Notes: a model not told the origin generated them from the sequence alone. Positions 8,104-16,529 are shown, numbered from the stretch's first letter. The stretch is 32,507 bases of DNA from Hyphomicrobiales bacterium (GCA_021732625.1 JAKFUP010000120.1:1-32507); one strand, 5' to 3'. A program made the numbers and translations.

Positions 8104-8210
8104 CTCTGATTATTCCAAATTATAGAATTATCTGTTTCAAAATCATACCATTGTTCTGTTTTTGGACAAATGCGATGTTGCCCGCAGCAACAACAATCGA
8201 GGTCTTTGTT
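8104..8210. promoter_or_regulatory. Divergent LysR / HAD promoter region
   Basis: A 107-bp, notably AT-rich gap between divergent starts. AATTAT is repeated at 8118-8123 and 8126-8131, giving a near-symmetric AT-rich block close to the LysR start, a plausible autoregulatory site. No exact -35/-10 pair can be fixed by eye. An upstream in-frame ATG at 8151 would lengthen the HAD leader but would bury its Tat signal. Confidence 0.45.
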
Positions 8211-8978
8211 ATGTCTGCAGATCGCAGGGAGTTTCTGAATCTCGCCGTGGGCGGCGTTGCCGCCGTGGCAACCGTGGTCATGGCCAAGAATGCTTTGGCA
8301 GCCGGCACGAAGATCAAAGCGATCGCCTTCGACGGCTTTCCGATTATCGATGCACGTCCGGTGTTTGCCAAGGCGGAGGAGATCTTTCCCGGAAACGGCA
8401 TGGCGCTCGGCAACGCATGGCGCACGCGGCAGTTCGAATACAGCTGGCTGCGTACGCTCGGCGGCAAATACACCAACTTCTGGCAGGTCACTGAGGAGTC
8501 GCTGGTGTTCTCCGCCAAACTGCTCAGGCTCGAGCTGTCGTCGGCCCAGCGCGACCAGCTGATGCAAACTTATCTGACGCTCAAGGCGTGGCCGGATGCG
8601 GCACCGGCGCTGAAAGAGCTCAAGGCCGCCGGCATTCGCATGGCCTTCCTGTCCAATCTCACGGAAGAAATGCTGGACGCGGTCGTGAAGAACTCGAACT
8701 TGCAGGGCATCTTCGAAGCTCATCTGAGCACCGACCGGGTCAAGGCGTTCAAGCCGGACCCGCGCGCGTATCAGATGGGCGTCGATGCATTCAAACTCAA
8801 GAAAGAAGAAATCGTGTTTGCCGCATTCGGTGGCTGGGATGCCGCCGGCGCCAAATGGTTTGGTTATCCGACGTTCTGGGTCAACCGCATGAATTTGCCG
8901 GTCGAGGAACTTTCCGTCGCGCCGGATGGCATGAGCACGGGCTTGAGCGATCTGGTGAAGTTCGTTCTTCCCGGATAA
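8211..8978 (+). CDS. Tat-exported haloacid dehalogenase type II-like (HAD) protein
   Basis: 255 aa from ATG 8211; the leader SADRREFLNLAVGG is a twin-arginine signal with a hydrophobic stretch to about residue 31, so the mature protein is predicted periplasmic. The HAD core matches L-2-haloacid dehalogenases: nucleophile Asp41 in AIAFDGF, the WRTRQFEYSWLR block (substrate Arg), FLSNLTEE (Ser), KPDPRAYQ (Lys and Tyr) and GGWDAAGAKWFGY. The residues equivalent to Thr14, Ser175 and Asn177 of L-DEX appear as Ile, Ala and Gly. The nucleophile and several substrate residues are kept but others are lost, so dehalogenase activity is uncertain. Cytoplasmic location is usual for this family; export is unusual. 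Confidence 0.85.
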   Translation: MSADRREFLNLAVGGVAAVATVVMAKNALAAGTKIKAIAFDGFPIIDARPVFAKAEEIFPGNGMALGNAWRTRQFEYSWLRTLGGKYTNFWQVTEESLVFSAKLLRLELSSAQRDQLMQTYLTLKAWPDAAPALKELKAAGIRMAFLSNLTEEMLDAVVKNSNLQGIFEAHLSTDRVKAFKPDPRAYQMGVDAFKLKKEEIVFAAFGGWDAAGAKWFGYPTFWVNRMNLPVEELSVAPDGMSTGLSDLVKFVLPG

Positions 8979-8994
8979 TCGATTCGGTTTGCGT

Positions 8995-9019
8995 CACCGG
9001 CGGGCGTGAGCCGCCGGTG
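8995..9019. terminator. Terminator-like hairpin between HAD gene and gpsA
   Basis: CACCGGCGG (8995-9003) pairs perfectly with CCGCCGGTG (9011-9019) over a 7-nt loop. It lies between two convergent stop codons. There is no T-run on either side, so it may slow or protect transcripts rather than act as a full intrinsic terminator. Confidence 0.5.
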
Positions 9020-9030
9020 GCCGCGAGCCT

Positions 9031-10017
9031 TCATTCTTCCGACTTGAACGGGCGGGACAGCAATCCCTGAATCGCTTCATCGATCGCGATCCTGTTTTCC
9101 AGGATAGCCGTCACCGCCTGGCAGATCGGCATTTCGATCTTTCTCTCTTCGGCAAGTTCGAGAAGCGCGATAGCGGTCGAGGCGCCTTCGACCAGCAGGC
9201 TGCGGCCAGCGTCCTGCGGCCTTGCTCCCTGACCGAGCGCGACGCCGAAAGAAAAATTACGCGACTGCGTGCTTGAACAAGTGAGAATGAGATCGCCGAG
9301 CCCCGAGAGTCCGGCGAGCGTCTCCGCGCGTGCCCCGAGCGCCCGGCCAAAGCGTGCCAACTCGGCAAAGCCACGTGTGGTCAGTGCTGCAAGGGCCGAT
9401 GCGCCGAGCTTCTTTCCCGAGACGATACCAGCCGCAATCGCCAGCACGTTCTTGGCAGCCCCGCCGATCTCGACACCGCGCACGTCTGTGGTGTGATAGG
9501 GGCGGAAGGTTGCCGAGCCGAGCGCCTGACACAGTTGCGCGGCAATGGCTTCGTCCTGTGCGGCGAGCGTGACGGCAGTCGGCAAGCCTCGTGCAACGTC
9601 GGCTGCGAAACTCGGTCCGGAAAGTATCGCCGGGCGCGCTTGCGGGAGCAGTTCTTCGATGATCTGCGTCGTGAAGAGATGCGTGCCGCGCTCGATTCCC
9701 TTGGCGCATGACACGATTACGATGTCTTTGCCTAGTTGGCCTCGGAGGGAAGCAAGCGCCGGTCGAAACGATTGTGTCGGCACAGCGATTAAAAGTACTT
9801 GCGCTATGTTACCATCAATACTTCCGGAAACAGCGATTCCTGAATCGAGCGCGATACCTGGCAAGCGCGCGCTTTCCCGCGCTCGATGCATCGCACTGGC
9901 CGTTGCTTCGTCGCGCGCAACCAGCGTGACATCGCGCCCCGCGCGTGCTGCGGCGTTCGCCAGCGCTGTGCCCCATGCACCGGCGCCAATCACGGTGATC
10001 TGCTGGTAAGCGGTCAT
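9031..10017 (-). CDS. gpsA: Glycerol-3-phosphate dehydrogenase [NAD(P)+]
   Basis: 328 aa from ATG 10017; the frame extends upstream into tsaD but the family begins just before [14 protein letters not shown]. It reduces dihydroxyacetone phosphate to sn-glycerol 3-phosphate for phospholipid synthesis. The Rossmann motif GAGAWG is at about residues 10-15, [10 protein letters not shown] near 105 is characteristic, and [13 protein letters not shown] near 190 carries the catalytic Lys. The C-terminal helical domain has [16 protein letters not shown] and SRNFSFG. It follows tsaD by 7 bp on the same strand, so the two form an operon, a common rhizobial arrangement. Confidence 0.97.
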   Translation of the reverse strand: MTAYQQITVIGAGAWGTALANAAARAGRDVTLVARDEATASAMHRARESARLPGIALDSGIAVSGSIDGNIAQVLLIAVPTQSFRPALASLRGQLGKDIVIVSCAKGIERGTHLFTTQIIEELLPQARPAILSGPSFAADVARGLPTAVTLAAQDEAIAAQLCQALGSATFRPYHTTDVRGVEIGGAAKNVLAIAAGIVSGKKLGASALAALTTRGFAELARFGRALGARAETLAGLSGLGDLILTCSSTQSRNFSFGVALGQGARPQDAGRSLLVEGASTAIALLELAEERKIEMPICQAVTAILENRIAIDEAIQGLLSRPFKSEE

Positions 10018-10024
10018 CAGGCTC

Positions 10025-11131
10025 TCAAAACTTTGCGCGCGATTGCACGCCACGATCCGGCGTGGTCTCGTCGCCGTCGAGACGCCAGCGTGCGCGAGGA
10101 GCCGCGTCGAGTTGATCGAGCATGCCGAGCGCGAGTCTTTCTGCGCCAGCCCATGCGATCATTGCGCCATTATCGGTGCAGAGCGCTGGAGGCGGAACGA
10201 TCAGCGTGGTCTGGGCTTTTGCGGCGACATCTTGCAATGCGCCGCGGATCGCTTGATTTGCAGCAACGCCGCCCGCAGCAACAAGTGCGCGGGGCGGGCC
10301 AAATTTCTCTTCGAATAAACGCAGCCCCGTGCCGAGACGGTCTTTCGCCGATTCGAGAACGGCGGCCTGAAAACTTGCGCAGATGTCGGCGACGTCCTGC
10401 GATTCAAGCGGTGCCAGACGATCAGCCTCATTGCGCACGGCTGTCTTGAGACCCGACAGCGAGAAGTTCGCATCGGGTCGCCCCAGCATCGGCCTTGGAA
10501 ATGCAAAGCGCTTTGGATTGCCTTCCGCTGCGGCCTGCTCGACCTGCGGCCCACCGGGATAAGGCAACCCTAACATCTTCGCGACCTTGTCGAACGCCTC
10601 GCCCATCGCGTCATCGACCGTGGTGCCGAGCCGCACATACTGGCCGACGCCGAGCACCGCGACGATCTGCGTATGGCCTCCTGAAGCCAGAAACAGGCAA
10701 TAGGGAAACGCCAGCGCACAAGTCAGACGCGGCGTCAGCGCATGGGCCTCCAGATGGTTCACCGCAATCAGCGGCGTATTATGGACCATCGCAATCGCTT
10801 TGGCCGTCGTGAGACCGACGATCACGCCGCCTATCAGACCCGGTCCCGCGGCCGCCGCGACGCCGGTGAGCTGATTGAAGTTCAGGCCAGCTTCCTTCAT
10901 CGCATTGGCGACGAGACCGTCGAGCAGATCGATATGCGCGCGGGCGGCGATTTCAGGCACCACGCCGCCGAACGGCGCGTGGTCGTCGTTCTGAGAATAC
11001 ACGATATTGGAAAGAATCCGTCCGCTGCCGTCGGCTTGCCGCTCGACCACCGCCGCTGCCGTCTCGTCGCAGGTGGTCTCGATGCCGAGCACCAAAGCGG
11101 GCGTTTGCGTTGCCAACGTCAACCCTTTCAT
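10025..11131 (-). CDS. tsaD: tRNA N6-adenosine threonylcarbamoyltransferase TsaD
   Basis: 368 aa from ATG 11131 (MKGLTLATQ); a start at 11164 would add 11 unlike residues. With TsaB and TsaE it moves threonylcarbamoyl to A37 of ANN-reading tRNAs. N-terminal [16 protein letters not shown] is the ASKHA nucleotide-binding start. The metal-binding pair is [11 protein letters not shown] (H-x-x-x-H). [31 protein letters not shown] and the C-terminal [13 protein letters not shown] are all present. First gene of the tsaD-gpsA unit; divergent from hemD. Confidence 0.97.
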   Translation of the reverse strand: MKGLTLATQTPALVLGIETTCDETAAAVVERQADGSGRILSNIVYSQNDDHAPFGGVVPEIAARAHIDLLDGLVANAMKEAGLNFNQLTGVAAAAGPGLIGGVIVGLTTAKAIAMVHNTPLIAVNHLEAHALTPRLTCALAFPYCLFLASGGHTQIVAVLGVGQYVRLGTTVDDAMGEAFDKVAKMLGLPYPGGPQVEQAAAEGNPKRFAFPRPMLGRPDANFSLSGLKTAVRNEADRLAPLESQDVADICASFQAAVLESAKDRLGTGLRLFEEKFGPPRALVAAGGVAANQAIRGALQDVAAKAQTTLIVPPPALCTDNGAMIAWAGAERLALGMLDQLDAAPRARWRLDGDETTPDRGVQSRAKF

Positions 11132-11222
11132 CCGCCTCTGGCCCAGCGCTTGCCTTCGTGGCAAAACCGGGGTCTTGCTTGGCGGGCCGGTTCAGTTCCA
11201 GTCGGTGTAGCATTAGCGCGAC

Positions 11223-11263
11223 TTTCGCAAAAGTGGGAACCGGGGTTTATATGTGTTGCGAAA
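11223..11263. repeat. Short palindromic repeat (AAAAGTGGGAACCGG core) upstream of hemD
   Basis: TTTCGCAA (11223-11230) pairs with TTGCGAAA (11256-11263), enclosing AAAAGTGGGAACCGG (11229-11243). The same core, with one base changed (GTGGGCACCGG), sits inside the palindrome at 31675-31718. Elements with this core are, from memory, very common between genes in Bradyrhizobium-type genomes. It ends 22 bp before the hemD start, so it lies in the 5' leader or promoter. Confidence 0.7.
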
Positions 11264-11285
11264 CCCCTGACTGGATCGCAGACAG

Positions 11286-12032
11286 ATGACCGTTCTCGTG
11301 ACCCGTCCATACCCGGATAACGAGACGACGGCGGCAACGCTGCGCGCCAAGGCCATCGACGTGCTGTTGGCGCCGATGTTGCGGTTCGAGCCATTGGAAT
11401 TCGAGTACGATACCGACGCCAAATTCGATGCGTTGATCGCGACATCGGCCAATGCGGTGCGCGCTGTTGCGGATCAGCCGGAGATCGCCCGGCTGCGCGA
11501 CCTGCCGCTGTTTGCGGTGGGGCGGCACACCGCTCAGGCTTCGCGCGATGGCGGTTTCCCCCATGTGATCGATGCCGACGGCGATGCGTCGGCGCTGCGC
11601 GAGCGGGTGACGGAAACCCTGAAAAAGGGCAGGGCCAAGCGCGCTGCAACGCTGCTCTATCTGGCGGGCTCCGATCTAGCCCGCGATCTCGCGAGCGAAC
11701 TTGGTGAGCGGGGGTTCACGGTGGTGACGCAAACCACCTACCGCATGGTCCCGGTGACGAAGCTGCCGGCTGAGGTTAGCGAAGCAATTGCGGCGCATCG
11801 TATCGATGCCGTGCTGCACTACTCCCGCCGCAGCGCGCGTGCGTTCGTCGATGCCGTTCGCGGCGCCGGCCTGGAAATCTCGGCGCTGGCTCTGCCGCAG
11901 TGCTGCTTGTCGGATGCAGTCGGCATGGTGCTACGCGACGCCGGCGCGATGCAGGTTTCGGCTGCATCCTCGCCGAATGAGGACGCGCTTTTCGATACCT
12001 TGAAGCGTGCGTTAAACCGCATATCGCGATAG
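11286..12032 (+). CDS. hemD: Uroporphyrinogen-III synthase
   Basis: 248 aa. It closes hydroxymethylbilane to uroporphyrinogen III with inversion of ring D, on the way to heme, siroheme and cobalamin. The fold is two similar Rossmann-like domains; sequence conservation is low in this family. Landmarks are MTVLVTRPYPDN at the start, LIATSANAVRAV near 55, LPLFAVGRHTAQASRDGGF near 80, LYLAGSDLARDLASEL near 125, TYRMVPVTKLP near 155 and LHYSRRSARAF near 180. Start ATG 11286; upstream GGATCGCAGACAG is only a weak binding site. It heads a run with Mic60 (60-bp gap) and hemY. hemC, which often precedes hemD, is not in the window. Confidence 0.92.
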   Translation: MTVLVTRPYPDNETTAATLRAKAIDVLLAPMLRFEPLEFEYDTDAKFDALIATSANAVRAVADQPEIARLRDLPLFAVGRHTAQASRDGGFPHVIDADGDASALRERVTETLKKGRAKRAATLLYLAGSDLARDLASELGERGFTVVTQTTYRMVPVTKLPAEVSEAIAAHRIDAVLHYSRRSARAFVDAVRGAGLEISALALPQCCLSDAVGMVLRDAGAMQVSAASSPNEDALFDTLKRALNRISR

Positions 12033-12092
12033 GGTAGCGGATGCGTTTCGATTCACTCGAAGTTTCATTGGTGACGCGGCGGGAGCCGGGCA

Positions 12093-13268
12093 ATGACGGT
12101 TGACACGCCTGGTGACGGCGAGCGCGCCAAGCGGCCGCCGCCAACGATCGATCTCGATCCGTCCGATGTGACGGTCGAAAAGCAGGCGGGTTCCGGGACT
12201 CGTGACGAAAAGCGTGCGGGATTCCGGCCTTGGACTAATTCACGCGGCCCCTCTTTTGAAAAAGCTTCGAGCGCACTGACGCCTGCTCTATCGGGCGCGA
12301 CGGCCGCAGCGTTGATCTTGATCGGCGCCTGGTTGCTCGGTCTATCTGGGGATAACCGGCCCCAGCCGGTCACGGCTGCCGCGTCAGCCGACACCACCGC
12401 AATCGATGCGCTGACCGCGAGGATGGCCAGGATCGAGACCAACGCTGCTGCAAAGGCCAGCGCTCCGGTTCAAACCGGATCTGACCCGGCTTTGGCTTCG
12501 CGTGTTGATCGGATCGATACGGCGGTGAAGGCAATCAACGATTCGGTTACCTCGCTGCGTGCGGACATCGATCGCGCGGTCGTTGCGGCAGCAAAGCAAC
12601 CGGATGCGGTTCCGCGCGATGCGTCCCCCGCACCCGCACCGGATTTCTCCGCGCTCGAGCAACGCTTCGCGCAGATCGAGGGCGCGCAGCGCGCGCTCGG
12701 TGAAGCGGCGCAGCGCGCGGTGAAGCCGCCTGACGATCGCGCTGTCCGGCGTGCGGTTGCCGCCAATGCGCTCGACCTCGCGGTCAGACAGGGTGAACCA
12801 TTCGTGGCGGCGCTTGCTGCTGCGAAAACCATCGCGCCGGATGCAGCACTGCAACCGCTCGATGGCTTCGCAACGTCGGGATTGCCAAGCGACGCAGTGC
12901 TGGCGCGTGAACTGCAAGCGCTGTTGCCGCAGTTGTCGCCGCCCGCTGCAAAACAGGCAGCGACAGGTAGTGTTGGCGGGTTACTCGACCGCCTTCAGGA
13001 CAATGCTGCAAAACTGGTCAAGGTCGAGCGCGTCGATGCGGCCAGTGACGCGAGCGCTGTACAATCTGCGCAAACGGCAAAGATCGCGGTGGCTGCGCGG
13101 AGCAACGATATTGCAGCCGCGCGGGCGGCGCTGATGGAGTTGCCGGAAGTCCAACGTGCACCGGCGCAAGCCTGGCTGGCAAAGACTGTTGCCCGCGATG
13201 CTGCGCGTGAGGCAGCGCGCCGTTACGCTGCGGGTGCGCTTGCCGCACTCGGCCAGCCCGCACAATAG
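12093..13268 (+). CDS. Alphaproteobacterial Mic60 / mitofilin-like inner-membrane protein (COG4223)
   Basis: 391 aa, ATG 12093 with GGGAG about 10 nt upstream. A charged cytoplasmic N-terminus of about 65 residues is followed by one membrane segment (LSGATAAALILIGAWLLGLSG, about 67-87). Then comes an alanine-rich coiled-coil periplasmic region (about 95-215) with heptad-like ALTARMARIE and ALEQRFAQIEGAQRALGEAA, and a helical C-terminal domain (about 215-391). This order is that of bacterial Mic60, which shapes inner-membrane folds and is known to sit beside heme genes in alphaproteobacteria. Older annotation would call it a HemX-like hypothetical protein. It ends 7 bp before hemY. Confidence 0.8.
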   Translation: MTVDTPGDGERAKRPPPTIDLDPSDVTVEKQAGSGTRDEKRAGFRPWTNSRGPSFEKASSALTPALSGATAAALILIGAWLLGLSGDNRPQPVTAAASADTTAIDALTARMARIETNAAAKASAPVQTGSDPALASRVDRIDTAVKAINDSVTSLRADIDRAVVAAAKQPDAVPRDASPAPAPDFSALEQRFAQIEGAQRALGEAAQRAVKPPDDRAVRRAVAANALDLAVRQGEPFVAALAAAKTIAPDAALQPLDGFATSGLPSDAVLARELQALLPQLSPPAAKQAATGSVGGLLDRLQDNAAKLVKVERVDAASDASAVQSAQTAKIAVAARSNDIAAARAALMELPEVQRAPAQAWLAKTVARDAAREAARRYAAGALAALGQPAQ

Positions 13269-13275
13269 GCCCTCG

Positions 13276-15009
13276 ATGATCCGCGTTCTCTTTTTCCTCG
13301 CACTGATCGCCGTCGCCGCATTCGGTGCAGCATGGATGGCCGATCAAAACGGTTCGGTGAATCTGGTCTGGAGCGGGTGGCGTGTCGAAACATCGCTGCC
13401 GGTGTTCGCTCTGATCCTCGGTGTCACCTTCGTGGCCGCTGCAATCGCCTGGTCCATCGTCCGCGGCATTTGGCGATCGCCACAACGGCTACGGCGCATG
13501 CGCCGCGAACGCAATCTTGCGCGTGGCCGCGACGCTATTACGCACGGGCTCCTCGCAATCGGCCATGGCGATGCAGGTACCGCGCGGCGTCACGCGCAAA
13601 TCGCGCGCCGGATCGCTGCGCACGATCCGCTGGCATTGCTGCTCGATGCGCAATCCGCGCAGCTTGATGGCGACCGTAGCGGAGCTGAGCGCGCGTTTCG
13701 CGCCATGGCGGAGCGAAGCGACACACGCCTGCTCGGTCTGCGCGGCCTGTTTATCGAGTCACAACGCAATGATGATCCGTTCGCAGCCGTCGCCATTGCG
13801 GAAGAAGCATTGAAGCTCGCGCCGGCGTCGCCTTGGGCGTCGCACGCCGTGCTTGGCTTTCGGTGCGCGCGCAACGACTGGCGGGGGGCGCTGGAGATTC
13901 TCGACAGGAACGCTTCGGCCGGACTGATCGACCGCGAAACTCATCGCCGCCAGCGCGGCGTATTGTTGACCGCGCAGGCGCTTGATCTTGAAACGTCGGA
14001 TCGCGATGCAGCGCGCAATACCGTTGCTGAAGCGGTGAAGCTTGCGCCTACGCTAACGCCCGCGGCAGTTCTTGCGGCAAAATTTCAGAGCGAGCAGCAT
14101 CAGGTCCGCCGTGCGATGCGCCTGATCGAAACCGCGTGGCTCGCCAATCCGCATCCGGATCTTGCCGATGCCTACGCGCATGTGAAGCTCGGCGATTCCG
14201 CGCGGCAACGGCTGGTACGGGTGGAAACCCTCGCCAGGAAAACACCCGGCCATGTCGAAGGCGCGCTCGCGTTGGCGCGTGCCGCGCTCGACGCCAGCGA
14301 ATTCGTCCGCGCCCGCGAAGCGCTTGCGCCGCTGACGGCTGCGCCGACCCAGCGCGTGGCGATGCTGATGGCGGACATCGAGCGGACCGAACATGGCGAC
14401 AGCGGCAAGGCGCGCGGCTGGATGCTGCGCGCGGTCCGCGCGTTGCCCGATGCGGTGTGGACCGCGGATGGCTACGTTTCGGATCGCTGGCGTCCGGTGT
14501 CGCCGGTCACCGGAAGGCTCGATGCGTTTCAATGGCTGGTTCCGCTTGCATCGCTGCCGCCGAGTTCAGCCACGACCGTCGATGCCGAAATGCCGGACGA
14601 TTCGACGATCGCTCCGCCGCGGCCCCCCGCCATTGAGGCGATGCAGGACACAACGACACGAGACACGACGACACAAGACACGGCGACACAAGACAACGCG
14701 CCGCTCGTTGTTCCGATCGAGGACGAGGTCGCTGCTGCTGCCCCAACGCCAACGCCCTCGCCCGCGAAAGCCGAGCCTATTTCTGTTCCGGCTGCTGCGC
14801 CGGTCGCGCCACCCCCCATCTTCCGGTCACGTCAGGACATGAAGGCGCCGCCTCCGGCGATCCCGGCGGTTATTCCCATCGTCCGCGCGCCAGACGATCC
14901 GGGCGTGGACGATGAAATGGCGGCAACTGAGGAGTTTGCGGATCAGAGCCAGCCGCTGCGGCAACAGATCGGGGGCTTGCGCGGGTTTCTGGCGCGCTGG
15001 AGTGCCTGA
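13276..15009 (+). CDS. hemY: HemY-like TPR membrane protein
   Basis: 577 aa from ATG 13276; the open frame extends 40 codons upstream but overlaps the Mic60 gene. Two membrane segments near 1-20 (VLFFLALIAVAAFGAAW) and 40-62 (FALILGVTFVAAAIAWSIV) form the HemY N-terminal domain, followed by tetratricopeptide-like helices from about 85 to 410 on the periplasmic side. W-x-x-DGYVSDRWRPVSPVTGRLDAFQW near 395-420 is the conserved HemY end. A Pro/Ala-rich, low-complexity tail follows, including three tandem 15-bp units. Its exact function in heme metabolism is unsettled; this is not the Gram-positive HemY coproporphyrinogen oxidase. Third gene of the hemD run. Confidence 0.9.
   Translation: MIRVLFFLALIAVAAFGAAWMADQNGSVNLVWSGWRVETSLPVFALILGVTFVAAAIAWSIVRGIWRSPQRLRRMRRERNLARGRDAITHGLLAIGHGDAGTARRHAQIARRIAAHDPLALLLDAQSAQLDGDRSGAERAFRAMAERSDTRLLGLRGLFIESQRNDDPFAAVAIAEEALKLAPASPWASHAVLGFRCARNDWRGALEILDRNASAGLIDRETHRRQRGVLLTAQALDLETSDRDAARNTVAEAVKLAPTLTPAAVLAAKFQSEQHQVRRAMRLIETAWLANPHPDLADAYAHVKLGDSARQRLVRVETLARKTPGHVEGALALARAALDASEFVRAREALAPLTAAPTQRVAMLMADIERTEHGDSGKARGWMLRAVRALPDAVWTADGYVSDRWRPVSPVTGRLDAFQWLVPLASLPPSSATTVDAEMPDDSTIAPPRPPAIEAMQDTTTRDTTTQDTATQDNAPLVVPIEDEVAAAAPTPTPSPAKAEPISVPAAAPVAPPPIFRSRQDMKAPPPAIPAVIPIVRAPDDPGVDDEMAATEEFADQSQPLRQQIGGLRGFLARWSA
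14647..14691 (+). repeat. Three tandem 15-bp units within hemY
   Basis: GACACAACGACACGA (14647), GACACGACGACACAA (14662) and GACACGGCGACACAA (14677) encode DTTTR-DTTTQ-DTATQ from residue 458. A unit of five codons lets copy number vary without a frameshift. It lies in the disordered linker, where length change should be tolerated. Confidence 0.85.
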
Positions 15010-15195
15010 GCGGATTCTGGGCCCTCAAAAGTTCAGCCCTGTTTTCAGAGGCTTCTTCTCGAAATCGGGCTTTGGCGGCTTTGCCCGTTCTTGCAAAACG
15101 GGCCGCCGCCCGATATCAGGAGCGGATTGGATCGGTGCAGTGTTCCGATCAAGCTGTCATCAAGTTTCGGTCGCGCTGTCGCGACGATCTGGTTT

Positions 15196-15271
15196 GCCGC
15201 CTTAGCTCAGCTGGTAGAGCACGTCATTCGTAATGACGGGGTCGTAGGTTCGAATCCTATAGGCGGCACCA
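15196..15271 (+). tRNA. tRNA-Thr (anticodon CGT)
   Basis: Full cloverleaf: acceptor GCCGCCT (15196-15202) with AGGCGGC (15261-15267), D arm with GCTCAGCTGGTAGAGC, anticodon stem CGTCA/TGACG around loop TTCGTAA, TψC loop GGTTCGAATCC, discriminator A at 15268 and encoded CCA at 15269-15271. It reads ACG codons. It stands alone, with a stable hairpin 20 bp downstream. Confidence 0.97.
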
Positions 15272-15290
15272 CTTCTTCAACTTCGGGAAA

Positions 15291-15317
15291 CGTCAACGCC
15301 AGGACTTCGCGTTGACG
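15291..15317 (+). terminator. Hairpin downstream of tRNA-Thr
   Basis: CGTCAACGC (15291-15299) pairs perfectly with GCGTTGACG (15309-15317) over a 9-nt loop, 20 bp after the tRNA. No T-run follows. It probably ends or trims the tRNA transcript before the next gene. Confidence 0.55.
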
Positions 15318-15422
15318 CCGCCGCCTGCGATCAAACCCGATTGAATTCGGTGCATGCCGATCGCTTCCCGGCAGCGGTGAGGCCTCCAGTCTGCTAGACT
15401 CCTGGCAACGGAGAATCTCGCG

Positions 15423-16394
15423 ATGACCCTGAAGATGCAGTGGAAGGTTCCGTCCGGTCTTCAGCCGCGCGCGCAGGATTTCGGTTTCGACATCGATCGC
15501 ACGCTGTCGTCCGTTGTCGGGATTCACTCGATCATCCCGAACGATGCCTTCACCGCTGAAACGCTCGGCACCGAGCGCGCGGGAAACGGCGTGCTGATCG
15601 ATCGCGGTCTTGTTCTGACCATCGGCTATCTGATCACGGAAGCCCAGACAACATGGCTGCATCTCGGTGACGGCCGTGTCGTCGAAGGCTATCCGCTCGG
15701 TTTCGATCAGGTGACGGGGTTCGGTCTGGTTCAGGCGTTGGGCTCGATCGATCTTGACCCTTTGAGTATTGGTGTGTCCGGCAAGACGAAAGCCGGAGAC
15801 CGCGTCATCGTCGGCGGAATGGGTGGCCGCTCCGGTGCGGTGGCTGGCGAAGTCGTCGCCAAGCGCGAGTTCGCAGGTTACTGGGAATACCTGCTGGATG
15901 AAGCGATCTTTACTGCTCCGTCTCATCCCAACTGGGGCGGGACGGCCCTGATATCGGATCGCGGCGACTTGCTCGGCATCGGGTCGCTGCAGCTCGAAAC
16001 CGATCAGGCGGGCGCTGCAAAGCATCTCAACATGATCGTGCCGATCGATCTGCTGCGGCCCGTGCTTGACGATTTGCGCAAGTTCGGCCGCGTCAACAAA
16101 CCGGCGCGTCCGTGGCTCGGCATGTTCGCCAGCGAGATCGATGGAGACGTCGTTGCCATTGGCTTTGCGTCCAATGGTCCGGCCATGCGCGGCAAACTCC
16201 AGGTCGGCGACACGATAGTCGCGGTCAATGACAAACGAATCGAGGGGCACGCGGATTTCTATCGACGAGTATGGGCGTTGGGTGCTGCGGGCGTTGCTGT
16301 TCCCCTGACGGTTCGGCGCGAGAGGCACGAGATCGAGGTGGTTCTCGCGTCAGCCGATCGTGCCGATTTCCTGAAGCGGCCGCAGGTGCATTAA
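15423..16394 (+). CDS. HtrA-like (S1C) protein with PDZ domain lacking the catalytic triad
   Basis: 323 aa, ATG 15423, no signal peptide, so probably cytoplasmic. Residues about 28-210 follow the trypsin-like double barrel of DegP/HtrA: SSVVGIHSI, GNGVLIDRGLVLT, GDRVIVGGMGG, ALISDRGDLLGIGS and LNMIVPIDLLRPVLDDL. A PDZ domain follows from about 225 (PWLGMF, GPAMRGKLQVGDTIVAVNDK, VPLTVRR). The triad is gone: the His position is Tyr69 (LTIGYLI instead of TNxHV), the Asp-Leu-Ala block is TGFGLV, and the nucleophile Ser is Trp171 (PNWGG instead of GNSGG). The fold is intact, so it is likely a scaffold, chaperone or ligand-binding pseudoprotease. It is monocistronic. Confidence 0.85.
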   Translation: MTLKMQWKVPSGLQPRAQDFGFDIDRTLSSVVGIHSIIPNDAFTAETLGTERAGNGVLIDRGLVLTIGYLITEAQTTWLHLGDGRVVEGYPLGFDQVTGFGLVQALGSIDLDPLSIGVSGKTKAGDRVIVGGMGGRSGAVAGEVVAKREFAGYWEYLLDEAIFTAPSHPNWGGTALISDRGDLLGIGSLQLETDQAGAAKHLNMIVPIDLLRPVLDDLRKFGRVNKPARPWLGMFASEIDGDVVAIGFASNGPAMRGKLQVGDTIVAVNDKRIEGHADFYRRVWALGAAGVAVPLTVRRERHEIEVVLASADRADFLKRPQVH

Positions 16395-16517
16395 GTCTTT
16401 GCGCATGATTCGAAATGTTAACGAATAGTAAAGATCAGCGCCGCGCGTTATTCCTGACGACATGGAGTGGATGCGGCAAAACGCGCAACTATCTGTTTGC
16501 AGGAATTTCTTTTTTGT

Positions 16518-16529
16518 AACCGAACGGTT
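16518..16529. promoter_or_regulatory. Palindrome upstream of the branched-chain amino acid binding protein gene
   Basis: AACCG-AA-CGGTT at 16518-16529 sits in an AT-rich part of the 259-bp leader before the substrate-binding protein gene, with GGTTAAACC 8 bp further on. It resembles a small operator. A GGAGAAA ribosome binding site is at 16640-16646. Nothing else in 16395-16653 is recognised. Confidence 0.3.

Noticed and set aside
7863-8723. 286-codon minus-strand frame across the LysR start and HAD gene
   Set aside because: It overlaps two well-supported genes and the divergent promoter, and shows only shadow composition.
13156-13275. Extended hemY start overlapping the Mic60 gene
   Set aside because: The first 40 codons are a frame-shifted copy of Mic60 coding DNA; MIRVLFFLALIAVAA at 13276 is the expected HemY membrane start.
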